Positions 10,074 through 21,058 of a stretch of 64,000 nt of DNA are shown here, piece after piece; the stretch's first letter is position 1, and each line of letters opens with the position of its first letter. The notes under the pieces were generated by a model. The model was not told where the DNA came from. It was given only the letters and a program-made list of their open reading frames with translations, and did not search any database. Position numbers and translations under genes: made by a program. The DNA is taken from positions 1,364,001 to 1,428,000 of the forward strand of contig NC_008825.1 in NCBI RefSeq assembly GCF_000015725.1, read 5' to 3'. Source of the DNA: Methylibium petroleiphilum PM1 (GTDB taxonomy: Bacteria > Pseudomonadota > Gammaproteobacteria > Burkholderiales > Burkholderiaceae_C).

Positions 10074-10781
10074 ATGAGCGACAAGCATCTCTCGACGCAG
10101 TTCGACAGCGAACTCAGCGGCATCTCCACGCGCGTGCTCGAGATGGGCGGCCTGGTGGAGTCCCAGGTGGCGCAGGCGATGTACGCCTTGACCAACTTCA
10201 GCAGCGAGACGGCGAGCCAGGTGCTGCTGCAGGAGGAGAAGGTCAACCAGATGGAACTGGACATCGACCGCGATCTCTCCAGCATCATCGCGCGGCGCCA
10301 GCCGACCGCGCGCGACCTGCGCCTGCTCACCGCCGTGAGCAAGACCATCGGCAACCTCGAGCGTGTCGGCGACGAGGCGGCGCGCGTGGCACGCACCGTG
10401 CAACGGCTGGTCAACACGGGCGTGTCGAGCCGCCTGCGGCTGCCGGTCTCCGACGTGTCCTTCGAGGCCACGCTGGCGATCGCGCTGCTGCGCAAGTCGC
10501 TCGACGCCTTCGCGCGCCTCGACGTGGAGAAGGCGATCGAGGTGATCAAGCAGGACGACCAGATCGACCAGGAGTTCGAAGGCCTGATGCGTAAGCTGAT
10601 CACCTTCATGATGGAAGATCCGCGCACCATCTCGTCGAGCATCGACCTGGTGTTCGTGGCGAAGGCGATCGAGCGCGTGGGCGACCATGCCAAGAACCTC
10701 GCCGAGCAGATCATCTACATCGTCAAGGGCATGGACGTGCGCCACAACCCCGTCGAAACCGTGGAGTCGATGGTCAAGTGA
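10074..10781 (+). CDS. phoU: Phosphate signalling protein PhoU
   Basis: Peripheral regulator that links the Pst transporter to the PhoR kinase and keeps PhoB inactive when phosphate is abundant. 235 aa, the usual length. Two tandem PhoU helical repeats are visible, each with the E/DxxxD metal-binding pattern: EEKVNQMELDIDRDL in the first and DDQIDQEFEGLM in the second, along with RVGDEAARVART and RVGDHAKNLAEQ. It lies 16 bp after pstB and 19 bp before phoB. Confidence 0.96.
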   Translation: MSDKHLSTQFDSELSGISTRVLEMGGLVESQVAQAMYALTNFSSETASQVLLQEEKVNQMELDIDRDLSSIIARRQPTARDLRLLTAVSKTIGNLERVGDEAARVARTVQRLVNTGVSSRLRLPVSDVSFEATLAIALLRKSLDAFARLDVEKAIEVIKQDDQIDQEFEGLMRKLITFMMEDPRTISSSIDLVFVAKAIERVGDHAKNLAEQIIYIVKGMDVRHNPVETVESMVK

Positions 10782-10800
10782 CTCTCAAAAGGAGCGAACG

Positions 10801-11502
10801 ATGAGCCGAGTGCTGGTGGTGGAAGACGAGTCGGCGATCGCCGAACTGATTTCGATCAACCTGCGGCATGCCGGCTACGAAGTGACGATCGCGGCTACCG
10901 CCGACCAGGCGCAGCTCGCGATCGACAGCGTGCTGCCCGATCTGGTGATCCTGGACTGGATGCTGCCGGGCCAGTCGGGTCTGGCGCTCGCGAAGCGCTG
11001 GCGCGGCGAGAGCCGCACCAAGGAGCTGCCGGTCATCATGCTGACCGCGCGCGCGGAGGAGGGCGACAAGGTCGCCGGCCTCGACGCGGGCGCCGACGAC
11101 TACCTGACCAAGCCGTTCTCCACCCACGAGCTGATGGCGCGCATCCGTGCCGTGCTGCGCCGCAAGGCGCCGGAAGCGCTCGACAGCGCTGTCGAACTCG
11201 GCGTGCTGAGGCTCGACCCGTCGACGCGCCGTGTGGCACGCGGCGAGCAGGAGGTCAAGATCGGCCCCACCGAGTTCCGTCTGTTGCATTTCCTCATGAC
11301 GCACCCCGAGCGGGTGCACAGCCGTGCCCAGTTGCTCGACCGCGTGTGGGGCGACCATGTCTTCATCGAGGAGCGCACGGTCGACGTGCATGTGAAGCGC
11401 CTGCGTGAAGCGCTGGCGCCGGTGGCCTGCTCGACGATGATCGAGACGGTGCGAGGCGCCGGTTACCGCCTGACGCAGCAGATGGCGGCCGCCGCGGCCT
11501 GA
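10801..11502 (+). CDS. phoB: Phosphate regulon response regulator PhoB
   Basis: OmpR-class transcription factor that activates the Pho regulon. 233 aa. Receiver domain: acidic pocket VVEDE at the N-terminus, phospho-acceptor Asp at about residue 52 (VILDWMLPG), Lys in DDYLTKPFS. The C-terminal winged helix ends with the family's RTVDVHVKRLREAL and VRGAGYRL. The frame is open upstream into phoU, but the ATG at 10801 follows AAAGGAG and matches the family N-terminus. The Pho boxes upstream of pstS make the operon self-regulating. Confidence 0.97.
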   Translation: MSRVLVVEDESAIAELISINLRHAGYEVTIAATADQAQLAIDSVLPDLVILDWMLPGQSGLALAKRWRGESRTKELPVIMLTARAEEGDKVAGLDAGADDYLTKPFSTHELMARIRAVLRRKAPEALDSAVELGVLRLDPSTRRVARGEQEVKIGPTEFRLLHFLMTHPERVHSRAQLLDRVWGDHVFIEERTVDVHVKRLREALAPVACSTMIETVRGAGYRLTQQMAAAAA

Positions 11503-11531
11503 TCGGCCGGCCACCCGCGGGGTGAGTCCAC

Positions 11532-12914
11532 TTGACCTGGCTGTTTCCGCGCCTCTTCTCCTGCCTTGTCGCGCTGCTGCTGGGCGGGACGGTCGGCTAT
11601 GTGACCGGCGCAGCGGTGCGCGCGCCGATCCTGGGTGCCTTGCTGGGTGGCGCGCTGGCGATCGGCTTGATCGCCGCCGTGGACACCCTGCGCGGCGCGC
11701 GGCTGATCGCCTGGTTGCGCGGCTCGCAGGATACCGACGCGCCGCGTGACGCCGGCTTCTGGGGCGAGATCGCCTACCGCGTCGAGCGCGGCATCCGGGC
11801 GCGTGAGCGCAGCACGGTGCAGGAGAAGGCGCGGCTCGCACAGTTTCTCGACGCGATCGAGGCCTCGCCGAACGGCGTGTTGATGCTCGACGTCAACGGG
11901 CAGATCGACTGGTGCAATTCGGTGGCGGCCTCGCACTTCGGTCTCGACCCGCGGCGCGACCGGCTGCAGCGCATCACCAACCTCGTGCGCGCGCCGGCCT
12001 TCGTGGCCTACCTGCAGGCCGGCGTCTACCGGGAGGCGGTGGTCTTCCCCAGCCCGAACGGGCTGGGCACGCTGTCGGTCCTGGTGCGCGACTATGGTGA
12101 AGGCATGAAGCTGGTGCTGTCGCAGGACATCACCGAGCGCGAGCGGGCCGACGCCATGCGCCGTGATTTCGTGGCCAACGTGTCGCACGAGATCCGCACG
12201 CCGCTGACGGTGCTTTCGGGATTCATCGAGACCATGAGCACGCTGCCGCTGACCGAGGTGGAGTCGCGTCGCGTGCTCGTGTTGATGAGCCAGCAGGCTC
12301 AGCGCATGCAGACGCTGGTGAGCGACCTGCTGACGCTCGCGCAGCTCGAGGGCAGCCCGCGTCCGGCCGCCGACCGCTGGATCGCGGTGTCGCGGCTGCT
12401 GCAGCTGGTCGAGGCCGACGCCCGCACGCTGTCGCAGGGCCGGCACACGCTGACGCTGGCTGGCGACGACAGTGCACAGATCGCCGGAGCCGAAACGGAG
12501 CTGCTGAGCGCGCTCACCAACCTGGCGAACAACGCCGTGCGCTACACACCCGAAGGCGGACGCATCGACATCAGCTGGCGCCGGCTGGCCGACGGCAGCG
12601 GCGAGTTCGCCGTCAGGGATACCGGCCTGGGCATCGAGCGCGAGCACCTTCCGCGCTTGACCGAGCGCTTCTACCGGGTCGATGGCAGCCGCTCGCGCGA
12701 CACCGGCGGCACCGGCCTGGGACTGTCGATCGTGAAGCACGTCGCGCAGCGCCACGGCGGCGAACTCGACGTCCAGAGCGAGCCCGGCAAGGGCTCGACC
12801 TTCCGTCTCGTCTTTCCGGCCGCGCGCCTGCGCTGCGTGGCGGCGCCGACGACACCTCAGCCGGCCAGCGACCCGGGGGTCCCCGTGGGCGGCCTCACGG
12901 CCGACACGCGCTGA
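11532..12914 (+). CDS. phoR: Phosphate regulon sensor histidine kinase PhoR
   Basis: Membrane histidine kinase/phosphatase acting on PhoB. 460 aa. Two N-terminal hydrophobic segments (about residues 8-55), then a PAS domain (LDAIEASPNGVLMLD), HisKA with the phospho-acceptor His in NVSHEIRTPLTVLSGF, and a HATPase with N-box NLANNAVRYTPEGG, G1 DTGLGI and G2 GGTGLGLSIVKH. The best start is the TTG at 11532 with GGGGTGAG at 11518-11525; no ATG or GTG in this frame precedes the first membrane segment. Its last 58 bp overlap the oppositely oriented MATE gene. Confidence 0.95.
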   Translation: MTWLFPRLFSCLVALLLGGTVGYVTGAAVRAPILGALLGGALAIGLIAAVDTLRGARLIAWLRGSQDTDAPRDAGFWGEIAYRVERGIRARERSTVQEKARLAQFLDAIEASPNGVLMLDVNGQIDWCNSVAASHFGLDPRRDRLQRITNLVRAPAFVAYLQAGVYREAVVFPSPNGLGTLSVLVRDYGEGMKLVLSQDITERERADAMRRDFVANVSHEIRTPLTVLSGFIETMSTLPLTEVESRRVLVLMSQQAQRMQTLVSDLLTLAQLEGSPRPAADRWIAVSRLLQLVEADARTLSQGRHTLTLAGDDSAQIAGAETELLSALTNLANNAVRYTPEGGRIDISWRRLADGSGEFAVRDTGLGIEREHLPRLTERFYRVDGSRSRDTGGTGLGLSIVKHVAQRHGGELDVQSEPGKGSTFRLVFPAARLRCVAAPTTPQPASDPGVPVGGLTADTR

Positions 12915-14236
12915 AGCAGGGCCAGCAGCAGCGCGCTGACGCAGCCGAGCGCCACCACGTTGGCCAGCCAGAACGCGGCCGGGCCCGCCAGCGCGTTCGG
13001 CCAGACCGGTGGCGGGCTGAAGGCGAGCCAGGCCCCACCGGCCAGGCCGATGCCCCACAGCCCGATCGCATAGCTCAACGCCGGCAGCAGCGCGATGCGG
13101 TAGGCGCGCAGCGCGAAGGAGGCAATGCATTGAGTGGCGTCGGCGAGCTGGCTCGCGGCGACGAACAACAGCAGCTGGGTGGCCACGGCCTGCACGGCCG
13201 GGTCCGGGCTGTAGGCGCGCGCGAGCGGGCCGCGCAGCCCGGCCAGCAGTGCACCGAGCATCGCCACCAGCGCCAGCGCGAGCCACAGGCCCTGCCGCCA
13301 GATGCGCCGCGCCTGCGTGCGGTCGCCGGCGCCGAGGGCTTGCGCAGTCTGGGCGCCGGTGGCGATGCCGATCGACAAGGGCAGCATGTACAGCACCGCC
13401 GCCACGTTGGCGGCGATCTGGTGTCCCGCCAGCGGCGTGGTGCCCAGTCGGGCGATGAACACCGCCATCAGCGCGAAGCCGGTCACTTCGAAGAACAGGG
13501 CCGCCCCGCTGGGCAGGCCGAGCCGCAGCAGTTCGCGCTGCGCGTCCCAGCGCGGCCGTGACCAGCGGGCGAACAGCTGCAGTTCGCGATAGGCCGGATG
13601 ACGCATCAGCATCAGCGCGGCCACGCCGGCCAGCGTGCACTGCACGATCAGCGTGGCGATCGCGCATCCGGCCACACCGAGCGCCGGCACGCCGGCGCCT
13701 CCGAAGATCAGCCAGGCGTTGAGCGGCAGCTTGAGGCCCAGCGCCATCAGCTGGAGCAAGGTGACCAGCAGCGGCCGCGACAGGCCCTGGTTGAGGCCGC
13801 TGTAGACACGGAACAGCAGGCCCGCCGGCAGCGACCAGGCCAGCCAGCCGAGGTAGGACTGCACGCGCTCGAGCACCGCCGCATCCGTCCGGGCCCAGCT
13901 CAGCGCCAGGCCGGGGAAGAGCAGCACGGTCATGCCCGGCAGTGCGATCGCCAGCGCCAGCCACACGCCCTGCTGGAAACTGCGGCGGACGCCTTCGTGG
14001 TCGCCCGCACCGTGATGGTGGCCCACCACCGGGATCAGCGCCTGGAGCACGCCGGTCAGCGCGATGTAGACGCAGATGTAGACCGCTGCCCCGATCGACA
14101 GCGCGGCCAGATCGGTGCTGTCGTGACGACCGGTCATCACCGTGTCTGCCACGGTGTAGCCGATCACCGCCACCTGGCCGACCAGGATCGATGTGGCGTG
14201 GCGCGCGATGCGTCCGGTGGTCCCCGCGCCGCTCAC
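12857..14236 (-). CDS. MATE-family multidrug/Na+ antiporter
   Basis: Integral inner-membrane exporter of the MATE (NorM-like) family. 459 aa and about 12 hydrophobic segments in two similar halves; the N-half has GQVAVIGYTVADTVMTGRHD, a signature-like stretch, and the C-half GAALFFEVTGFALMAVFIARLG. The frame stays open far upstream, but the GTG at 14236 overlaps the stop of the preceding gene (GTGA) and matches the family start, so the longer frame is rejected. Substrate unknown. The 3' end overlaps phoR by 58 bp tail to tail. Confidence 0.88.
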   Translation of the reverse strand: MSGAGTTGRIARHATSILVGQVAVIGYTVADTVMTGRHDSTDLAALSIGAAVYICVYIALTGVLQALIPVVGHHHGAGDHEGVRRSFQQGVWLALAIALPGMTVLLFPGLALSWARTDAAVLERVQSYLGWLAWSLPAGLLFRVYSGLNQGLSRPLLVTLLQLMALGLKLPLNAWLIFGGAGVPALGVAGCAIATLIVQCTLAGVAALMLMRHPAYRELQLFARWSRPRWDAQRELLRLGLPSGAALFFEVTGFALMAVFIARLGTTPLAGHQIAANVAAVLYMLPLSIGIATGAQTAQALGAGDRTQARRIWRQGLWLALALVAMLGALLAGLRGPLARAYSPDPAVQAVATQLLLFVAASQLADATQCIASFALRAYRIALLPALSYAIGLWGIGLAGGAWLAFSPPPVWPNALAGPAAFWLANVVALGCVSALLLALLQRVSAVRPPTGTPGSLAG

Positions 14237-15900
14237 CGGCCGGCGCTCGCGAGATCGCGTCGGTAGACGACGGTCTGCTCGGCGCGATCGGTCGGTCGGC
14301 GCTCGCGCGCCAGCAGCTTCCAGCCGGGCCGCGCCAGCGTCTCGGTCACGGCGTTCGCGCGCGCCGTGGTCAGCAGGAACTCGCAGCCGGTCTGCGGCGG
14401 GACCGGGTGCGTCTCGACACGCCAGCCACCGTGGTACTCCAGCGCGGCCAGCTGGGCCCGTGGCAGGCCGACCGTGGCGATGCAGGCGTCGCTCGGCACA
14501 TGCTGGGCGATGCGCTCGACCAGCGGGCGGTCGCTGCGCGCGTAGTCCAGAACCGGCAGCAACAGTGTCATCGCCAGCAGCCAGCACAGGCTCAGGCCGC
14601 CGGCCGGCAGCACCAGGCTCTTCCAGAGCACGGGGCGATGGCGACCGGTGCGCCAGCGCACCAGCAGCAGCCACGCCAGGGTGCCGGCCACGGCCGCCAG
14701 CAGCGGGAACCACGCGAAGCTGCTCTGGTAGCCCGGCACCAGCCGGGCAACGTTGGAGGCGGTCTTGGCCGGCACCCCGGTCTGCAATGCGGCGTAGACG
14801 ACCCACACCGCGATGGCGGCGATGCTGAAGAACGCGACCGAGAACCAGTCGATCGCGGCCGACACGCTGCGCTGCAGGGTCGGCAAGGCGAACGCGGCCA
14901 GCGCGGCCAGCGGCGGGAGGGCCAGCATCAGCGCCCGGTCGGAGCCGCCCATGCCGATGCAGGCGAGCAGCGCGACGGCTGCCGCGGTGGCGGGCACCGC
15001 GATGTGCCGATGCATCAGGTGGCCCCGCCAGCGCCACAGCGTCCAGCCGGCCATCGCCCAGGCCGGCCAGGCGAACCAGGCCAGCAACTGCACCACCTGG
15101 CTGACGTCGGGCGTGCCGAGCCGCCAGCTCCAGGCGCCGATCGCCAGCGCGATGGTGGACGCCAGCGCGGCAGCCCCCACGATCCAGAGCGAGAACAGCC
15201 GGGCCAGCGGAAAGCTCGACCGCAGGCAGACGACAGCGCCGGCCAGCGCGTAGCCCAGTCCGATGGCCGGCGCGCCGCTGGCGGCCAGTACCGGCAGCGC
15301 CAGCAGCACGGCCCCGCGCGACGCCCAGCGGCGCGAGACACTCGCCGCCATGGCATAGAAGAACAGCGCTGCCGCGAACAACTGCATCAGCTCCGGCGTG
15401 GTTTCGTGCCCCAGCTGCAGCAGGCCGAGCGTGGCCATCAGGGCCAGCAGGGCGCCGTCGGCGATGGCCCGTGCGTAGTCGACCGGGCTGGCCTCGCCGC
15501 CGAAGGCGAACGGCAGCGGCTGGGCGTTGTCGGTCCTTGCCAGGTGGTAGGTGCCGTACCAGGTGAAGACCAGCACGCCGACCAGCAGCAGCGCGAATGG
15601 CAGGCGGGCCGCGAGCGCCGGATCGAGCAGACCGCCGAACAAGTGGATGCCCAATGCACCGAGCCAATACGGCAGCAGGGCGCCGTCTGCCGGCAGCCCG
15701 GCAATCGAGGGCGACAACAGGTCGGCCCCACCCTGCGCCAGGCTGAACATGTAGCCGAAGGCGGTGATGTCGGCATTGCGCCAGGGATCTCGGCCGAACA
15801 GGCCGGGCAGCACATAGGCGGCACAGAACAGCAGCAGCGCGCTGCGTGGCAGGCGCTCGACGGCACGCTGCGAGACGAGGGCGGGAGTGGGGGTGCTCAA
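14233..15900 (-). CDS. ArnT-like (GT83/PMT family) membrane glycosyltransferase
   Basis: About 555 aa with many hydrophobic segments. The first periplasmic loop has GLFGRDPWRNADI, matching the acidic R-D-W motif of lipid-A aminoarabinose transferases and protein mannosyltransferases. This family moves a sugar from a polyprenyl phosphate to an envelope acceptor; no arn synthesis genes are nearby, so the acceptor is unknown. The start is uncertain: TTG at 15900 gives a natural N-terminus (STPTPALVSQ) but has no good ribosome site, and another TTG at 15996 would add 32 residues. It is coupled to the MATE gene downstream by a GTGA overlap. Confidence 0.78.
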   Translation of the reverse strand: MSTPTPALVSQRAVERLPRSALLLFCAAYVLPGLFGRDPWRNADITAFGYMFSLAQGGADLLSPSIAGLPADGALLPYWLGALGIHLFGGLLDPALAARLPFALLLVGVLVFTWYGTYHLARTDNAQPLPFAFGGEASPVDYARAIADGALLALMATLGLLQLGHETTPELMQLFAAALFFYAMAASVSRRWASRGAVLLALPVLAASGAPAIGLGYALAGAVVCLRSSFPLARLFSLWIVGAAALASTIALAIGAWSWRLGTPDVSQVVQLLAWFAWPAWAMAGWTLWRWRGHLMHRHIAVPATAAAVALLACIGMGGSDRALMLALPPLAALAAFALPTLQRSVSAAIDWFSVAFFSIAAIAVWVVYAALQTGVPAKTASNVARLVPGYQSSFAWFPLLAAVAGTLAWLLLVRWRTGRHRPVLWKSLVLPAGGLSLCWLLAMTLLLPVLDYARSDRPLVERIAQHVPSDACIATVGLPRAQLAALEYHGGWRVETHPVPPQTGCEFLLTTARANAVTETLARPGWKLLARERRPTDRAEQTVVYRRDLASAGR

Positions 15901-16021
15901 GACAGGAGGGGCGGTGGCGGCGACGCGGCATCTTGCAGCAAAAGCCGCGACCGCGAACGTAAAGCAGGCGCACCGAACGTGGCGGTGCCCCGGCAAGTCC
16001 CGGCCCCGGGGCCCGAGTCGG

Positions 16022-16050
16022 CAACAAAAAAGGCAGCCGAGGCTGCCTTT
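16022..16050 (-). terminator. Rho-independent terminator of rpmE2
   Basis: On the minus strand, AAAGGCAGC/GCTGCCTTT with a CTCG loop (16029-16050) followed by a run of T (complement of the A-run ending at 16026). It begins 20 bp after the rpmE2 stop. Strong intrinsic terminator. Confidence 0.88.
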
Positions 16051-16069
16051 GCACGTGTGCGAACCGCCG

Positions 16070-16330
16070 TCACTTCTTGGCGCCGAGGTGCGCGAACTTG
16101 TTGCGGAACTTCTCGACGCGACCGCCCAGGGAGTCGACGCTCTTCTGGGTGCCGGTGTAGAACGGATGCGATTCGCTGGTGGTCTCGAGCTTGAACAGCG
16201 GCAGTTCGCGGCCGTCGTCCATCTTGACGGTTTCGCGGGTCTGGGCGCACGAACGCGTCACGAACTTGAAACCGTTGGAGAGGTCCACGAAGCACACGTC
16301 GCGGTAGCTGGGGTGAATGCCGTCTTTCAT
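16070..16330 (-). CDS. rpmE2: Ribosomal protein bL31, zinc-independent type B
   Basis: 86-aa 50S subunit protein. The sequence ([20 protein letters not shown]..., ending [11 protein letters not shown]) matches type B L31: longer than the about 70-aa zinc form and lacking its CxxC zinc ribbon. Only isolated Cys residues remain, at about 13 and 28. In many bacteria type B replaces the zinc form under zinc limitation; here, beside rho, it may be the only L31, which this window cannot show. The ATG at 16330 is chosen over a longer frame because it matches the family N-terminus. Confidence 0.93.
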   Translation of the reverse strand: MKDGIHPSYRDVCFVDLSNGFKFVTRSCAQTRETVKMDDGRELPLFKLETTSESHPFYTGTQKSVDSLGGRVEKFRNKFAHLGAKK

Positions 16331-16454
16331 CTCGAATCCTCGCAGGGTCTGGGTGCGGGAGCCACGCTGAGTCGCCACTGCGGCCATACAACGCACTTTC
16401 CGCCATGGCGAAAGCCTGAAATTATGCCATGCATCAACGACTTAGGCCAGGGGC

Positions 16455-17717
<1,263 letters not shown>

Positions 17718-17953
17718 GAAGCGCACCTCGGGGGCAAGCGTGACCACCCGGAAACGGGCGCCACCGGAGTCGGGCGATCGCAGGCTCTGGATAGGGCCCG
17801 GACCGCTCGCGGTCGGTGCCGATCGACATGCGATCGACGGTAGGACAGGTGTTCTGGGAGGGGGTGCCGGCTCCACGCGCTGGATGCAGCGTGGCGGCAA
17901 TCTCGCTGGTGCTCGGGGCAGGCGGGTGGCCTCGCCCCGGCACGTTTGCAGCG

Positions 17954-17984
17954 ATTATAGGTGGCCGTCGAGGAATGCGGTCAA
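17954..17984 (-). promoter_or_regulatory. Candidate rho promoter at the trxA stop
   Basis: On the minus strand, TTGACC (17979-17984), 19 bp, then a perfect TATAAT (17954-17959) whose TAA is the trxA stop codon. It would give a rho leader of roughly 230 nt with no credible gene. The 19-bp spacer is long for sigma-70, so the -35 may be weak. A long leader fits the known autoregulation of rho, but that is inference. Confidence 0.5.
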
Positions 17985-18284
17985 CTGCGACTTGTTCAGG
18001 GCGCCGACCTTGGTGGCGGCCAGTTGCCCGCCCTTGAACAGCATCAGCGTCGGAATGCCGCGGATACCGAACTTCGCCGGCACGTCGCGGTTCTCGTCGA
18101 CGTTCATCTTCGCGATCTGCAGCTTGCTGCCGTAATCCTTGGCGACTTCGTCGAGGATCGGGGCAATCATCTTGCACGGGCCGCACCACTCGGCCCAGTA
18201 ATCGACCAGCACGGGAGTACCGGACTTGAGCACGTCGTCGTCGAACGACGCATCGGAGACGTGTTTGATCAGTTCGCTGGCCAT
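17955..18284 (-). CDS. trxA: Thioredoxin 1
   Basis: Cytosolic dithiol-disulfide oxidoreductase. 109 aa. The active site WCGPC is at residues 33-37, with [15 protein letters not shown] carrying the cis-Pro loop. Two adjacent ATG codons (18287 and 18284) could start it; the second has better spacing from AAGGA and matches E. coli-type length. It is divergent from the addB-like gene and sits upstream of rho, as in many proteobacteria. Confidence 0.97.
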   Translation of the reverse strand: MASELIKHVSDASFDDDVLKSGTPVLVDYWAEWCGPCKMIAPILDEVAKDYGSKLQIAKMNVDENRDVPAKFGIRGIPTLMLFKGGQLAATKVGALNKSQLTAFLDGHL

Positions 18285-18308
18285 CATGGGTCCTTCAACT
18301 GCCGCCTG

Positions 18309-18327
18309 TCGTGCGCAGTTCGCACGA
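18309..18327. repeat. 7-bp inverted repeat between divergent trxA and addB-like gene
   Basis: TCGTGCG, 5-bp spacer CAGTT, CGCACGA: a perfect dyad 25 bp upstream of trxA. Either an operator or a 5'-UTR hairpin of trxA. It does not match the E. coli LexA box CTGT-N8-ACAG. No regulator can be named. Confidence 0.4.
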
Positions 18328-18454
18328 GCTTCCAGGGCACAATGATTTTGACACAAGGCCCCCTGGCGCGCCGCGCGGCGCCGGCCCTGCACGCTATGGG
18401 GACGATAGAAGGATCCCGCCCCTGAATCCGACACCGGACCCTGCCGCCAAGGAC

Positions 18455-21058
18455 ATGCCACCCGAGGCCGACCTGGCGGTCGCCGCATGCTGGACGCGCC
18501 TAGTGCGCGAGATCGCGGCGTTTTCGCGCCGCGAGGCCCTTGCATCGCGGGATGTCGTCGTGCTGCTGCCCTTTGCTCAGCATCTTTCGTTGGCGCGGGC
18601 CGCCTGGCTGGCGCTCGACCACGCGCCCTGGATACCGCGTTTCGAGACGACGCAGACCTTGCAGCGTTCGCTCGGTCCACCGCTGCCGGCCGCACCAGGC
18701 GAACTGGCTTTCGATCCGGTGGCCGATCCGCTGCAGGCCGCACAACTGCTGCGCGAGCAGGTTCCGGATTGGCCGCATCGCGACCCGCGCGGCTTCGCGC
18801 TCGCCGTCGCGCGCCTGAACGAGACGGCGCAGGTGCTGGCGCGCGCCAGGCTGGCGCTGCCGCCGGCCCAGCGCGCGGCTTGGCTCGAGAAGGCCCGTTC
18901 GCTGCTGTCCGGCCCCACCGGGCCGGGCCAGCAGGAGCGCGCGCTGGCGCGGCTCGCGCTCGAGTGGTCGAACACGGCGGCCACGATGGGCGCCGATGCG
19001 CTCTACGCCCTGAGGCCGGCGGCCTGGGTCGCACTGCGGGTCGGCGCCTCCGATCCGCTGGTCGAGTCCTTGTTGGCCGCATCGTCGGAACCGGTGCTGT
19101 GGCTCGATGCCGATCTGCGTGCCCCCGGCCTTCGCAGTGTTCCCGGTGCAGTGCAGGTGAGCGAGTGCGACGATTTCGAGGACGAGGCGCAGCGGGCGGC
19201 GGCGCAGGTGCTGGCTCATCTGGCGCAGGGCGAGCAGCCGGTGGCCCTGGTGGCCCTTGACCGCGTGCTGGTGCGTCGCGTGCGAGCGCTGCTCGAGCGG
19301 CAGCAGGTTCCGGTGAGCGATGAGACGGGCTGGAAGCTGTCGACCACCCGTGCAGGCGCCACGGTGATGGGCCTGCTGCGCGCGGTGCATCCCCGCGCAG
19401 CGACCGACGACCTGCTCGACTGGCTGGCCTCGGCGCCAGCCCCGGTGGATGGCCGTGCGGCGCTCGATGCCGCGTGGCGACGCGACGGCATCACCGCGTT
19501 GCGGCAGGTCGACGAGGCCCGCCTCGAGCCTGCTGCGCTCGCCCTTTGGCAGCAGTGGCTCGCGATCGGCGAGCCCTTGAGCGCAACCCGCCGCCTGGCG
19601 CTGGGCGAATGGCTGTCCCGCCTGCGCGAGGCGCTGCTGCGCGCCGGGCTGTGGGAGTCGCTGCTGGGCGACGCGGCCGGTCGGCAAGTCATCGATGCGC
19701 TGCGGTGCCGCGCCGAGCCACCGGCCGGCAGCGCCTGGGGGCAGCAGGCGGCGCGCGTGCGCTTCGATGCCGACGGCTTGCGCGACTGGGTCGACGGCGT
19801 GCTGGAGGCGGTTTCATTCGAGCCGCCGTCGCCCGACCTCGGCGGTGCGGCGCCGGTGATCCTCACGCCGCTGGCGCGCGCGATGCTGCGTCCGTTCGCA
19901 GCGGTCGTGTGTCCGGGTGCGGATGCGGCGCATCTCGGCGCGCTGCCGAAGCCGCAGGCCTTGCTGGGCGACGCACTGGCGGCCGCGCTCGGCCTGCCGT
20001 CGAGCGCGCAGCGTCGCGAGCACGAGCGACGGGCCTTCGCGCAGTTGCTGCGGGTGCCGCAGCTCACGCTGCTGCACCGCCGGCGCGACGGGGCCGAGCC
20101 GCTGCAGGCCAGCCCGCTGTTGCTGCAACTGCAGTTCGACGCACGCGAAGCCGTCAGGTCGGGCGGTGAGCCGCGGACGCCCGTCGCCGTCGTGCCGCGC
20201 CCGCTCGCGCACCCCTTGCCGGTCGCGCCGGCGCTGTTGCCCGACTCGCTCAACGCCACGGCCTACGAAGCGCTGCGCGCCTGTCCCTATCGCTTCTTCG
20301 CGCAGCGCCTGCTGGGCCTGGCCGAAGCCGAGGAACTCGACGACGCCGTCGACAAGCGCGACTACGGCACGTGGCTGCATGCGGTGCTGCAGGACTTCCA
20401 CCGCCAGCGGCAGCCCGGTGCGCCGCAGGACGATGCCGCCTTGCTGCTGCGCATTGCCCGCGCGCGGCAGGCGCTGCTGGCGCGAGACGATGCCGATTTC
20501 CTGCCGTTCGCCGTGTGGTTCGAGGACCTGCTGCCGCGCTACCTCGCCTGGTGGCATGCCGAAGAGGCGCTGGGCGCGAACGTGATCGATACCGAACTCG
20601 AACTGCTAGCACAGCCGCCAGCGCTGGCGGCCGCCGGCCTGCGCCTGCGCGGCACGCTGGACCGCATCGATGCCGTGCCGGGCAAGGGGGGCCACGGTGC
20701 GCACCGCATCCTCGACTACAAGACCTCCAGCGAGACCACCCTGCGCGAGCGCCTGCGGCAGCCGCTCGAGGACACCCAGCTGCCGTTCTACGCCGCGCTG
20801 CTGGACGCGTCGCGCGGCGTCCCGCCAGGCGACGTGCAGGCCGCCTACCTGTCGCTCGACGGGCGCGAGGGCGTGAAGCTGCTGGCGCATCCCGACGTGG
20901 CCGCCAGCGCCGCGACGCTGCTCGAAGGCATCGCGGCCGACTTCACGCGCCTGCAGGCCGGCGCGCCGATGCCGGCGCTGGGCGAGGGCAGCGCCTGCGA
21001 GCACTGCAGCGCACGCGGCCTGTGCCGGCGCGACCACTGGCGCGAGGACCGGGCATGA
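18455..21058 (+). CDS. AddB-like PD-(D/E)XK nuclease with Fe-S cysteines
   Basis: About 867 aa. The N-terminal two thirds resemble an inactivated UvrD-type helicase ([18 protein letters not shown] replaces a Walker A). The C-terminal third is a RecB-type nuclease: [27 protein letters not shown] and QLPFYAALL give the H, D, DYK and QxxxY set. It is bracketed by Cys at about residue 610 (ACPYRFF) and C848-x2-C-x5-C857, the pattern that binds a 4Fe-4S cluster in AddB. With the next gene it should form an end-processing nuclease-helicase for double-strand break repair. Start uncertain: the ATG at 18455 is the first strong candidate after the divergent region. Stop overlaps the next start (ATGA). 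Confidence 0.85.
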   Translation: MPPEADLAVAACWTRLVREIAAFSRREALASRDVVVLLPFAQHLSLARAAWLALDHAPWIPRFETTQTLQRSLGPPLPAAPGELAFDPVADPLQAAQLLREQVPDWPHRDPRGFALAVARLNETAQVLARARLALPPAQRAAWLEKARSLLSGPTGPGQQERALARLALEWSNTAATMGADALYALRPAAWVALRVGASDPLVESLLAASSEPVLWLDADLRAPGLRSVPGAVQVSECDDFEDEAQRAAAQVLAHLAQGEQPVALVALDRVLVRRVRALLERQQVPVSDETGWKLSTTRAGATVMGLLRAVHPRAATDDLLDWLASAPAPVDGRAALDAAWRRDGITALRQVDEARLEPAALALWQQWLAIGEPLSATRRLALGEWLSRLREALLRAGLWESLLGDAAGRQVIDALRCRAEPPAGSAWGQQAARVRFDADGLRDWVDGVLEAVSFEPPSPDLGGAAPVILTPLARAMLRPFAAVVCPGADAAHLGALPKPQALLGDALAAALGLPSSAQRREHERRAFAQLLRVPQLTLLHRRRDGAEPLQASPLLLQLQFDAREAVRSGGEPRTPVAVVPRPLAHPLPVAPALLPDSLNATAYEALRACPYRFFAQRLLGLAEAEELDDAVDKRDYGTWLHAVLQDFHRQRQPGAPQDDAALLLRIARARQALLARDDADFLPFAVWFEDLLPRYLAWWHAEEALGANVIDTELELLAQPPALAAAGLRLRGTLDRIDAVPGKGGHGAHRILDYKTSSETTLRERLRQPLEDTQLPFYAALLDASRGVPPGDVQAAYLSLDGREGVKLLAHPDVAASAATLLEGIAADFTRLQAGAPMPALGEGSACEHCSARGLCRRDHWREDRA

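Noticed and set aside
12857-16054. 1065-codon frame as one MATE fusion protein
   Set aside because: Its first 600 codons are out of frame with the ArnT-like gene on the same strand; the GTG at 14236 gives a normal MATE protein.
18306-18321. LexA box before the AddB-like gene
   Set aside because: CTGT is present but the partner ACAG is missing at the right distance.
20371-21054. N-terminal extension of the AddA-like gene
   Set aside because: It is the addB-like gene in another frame; the ATGA overlap at 21055 fixes the start.
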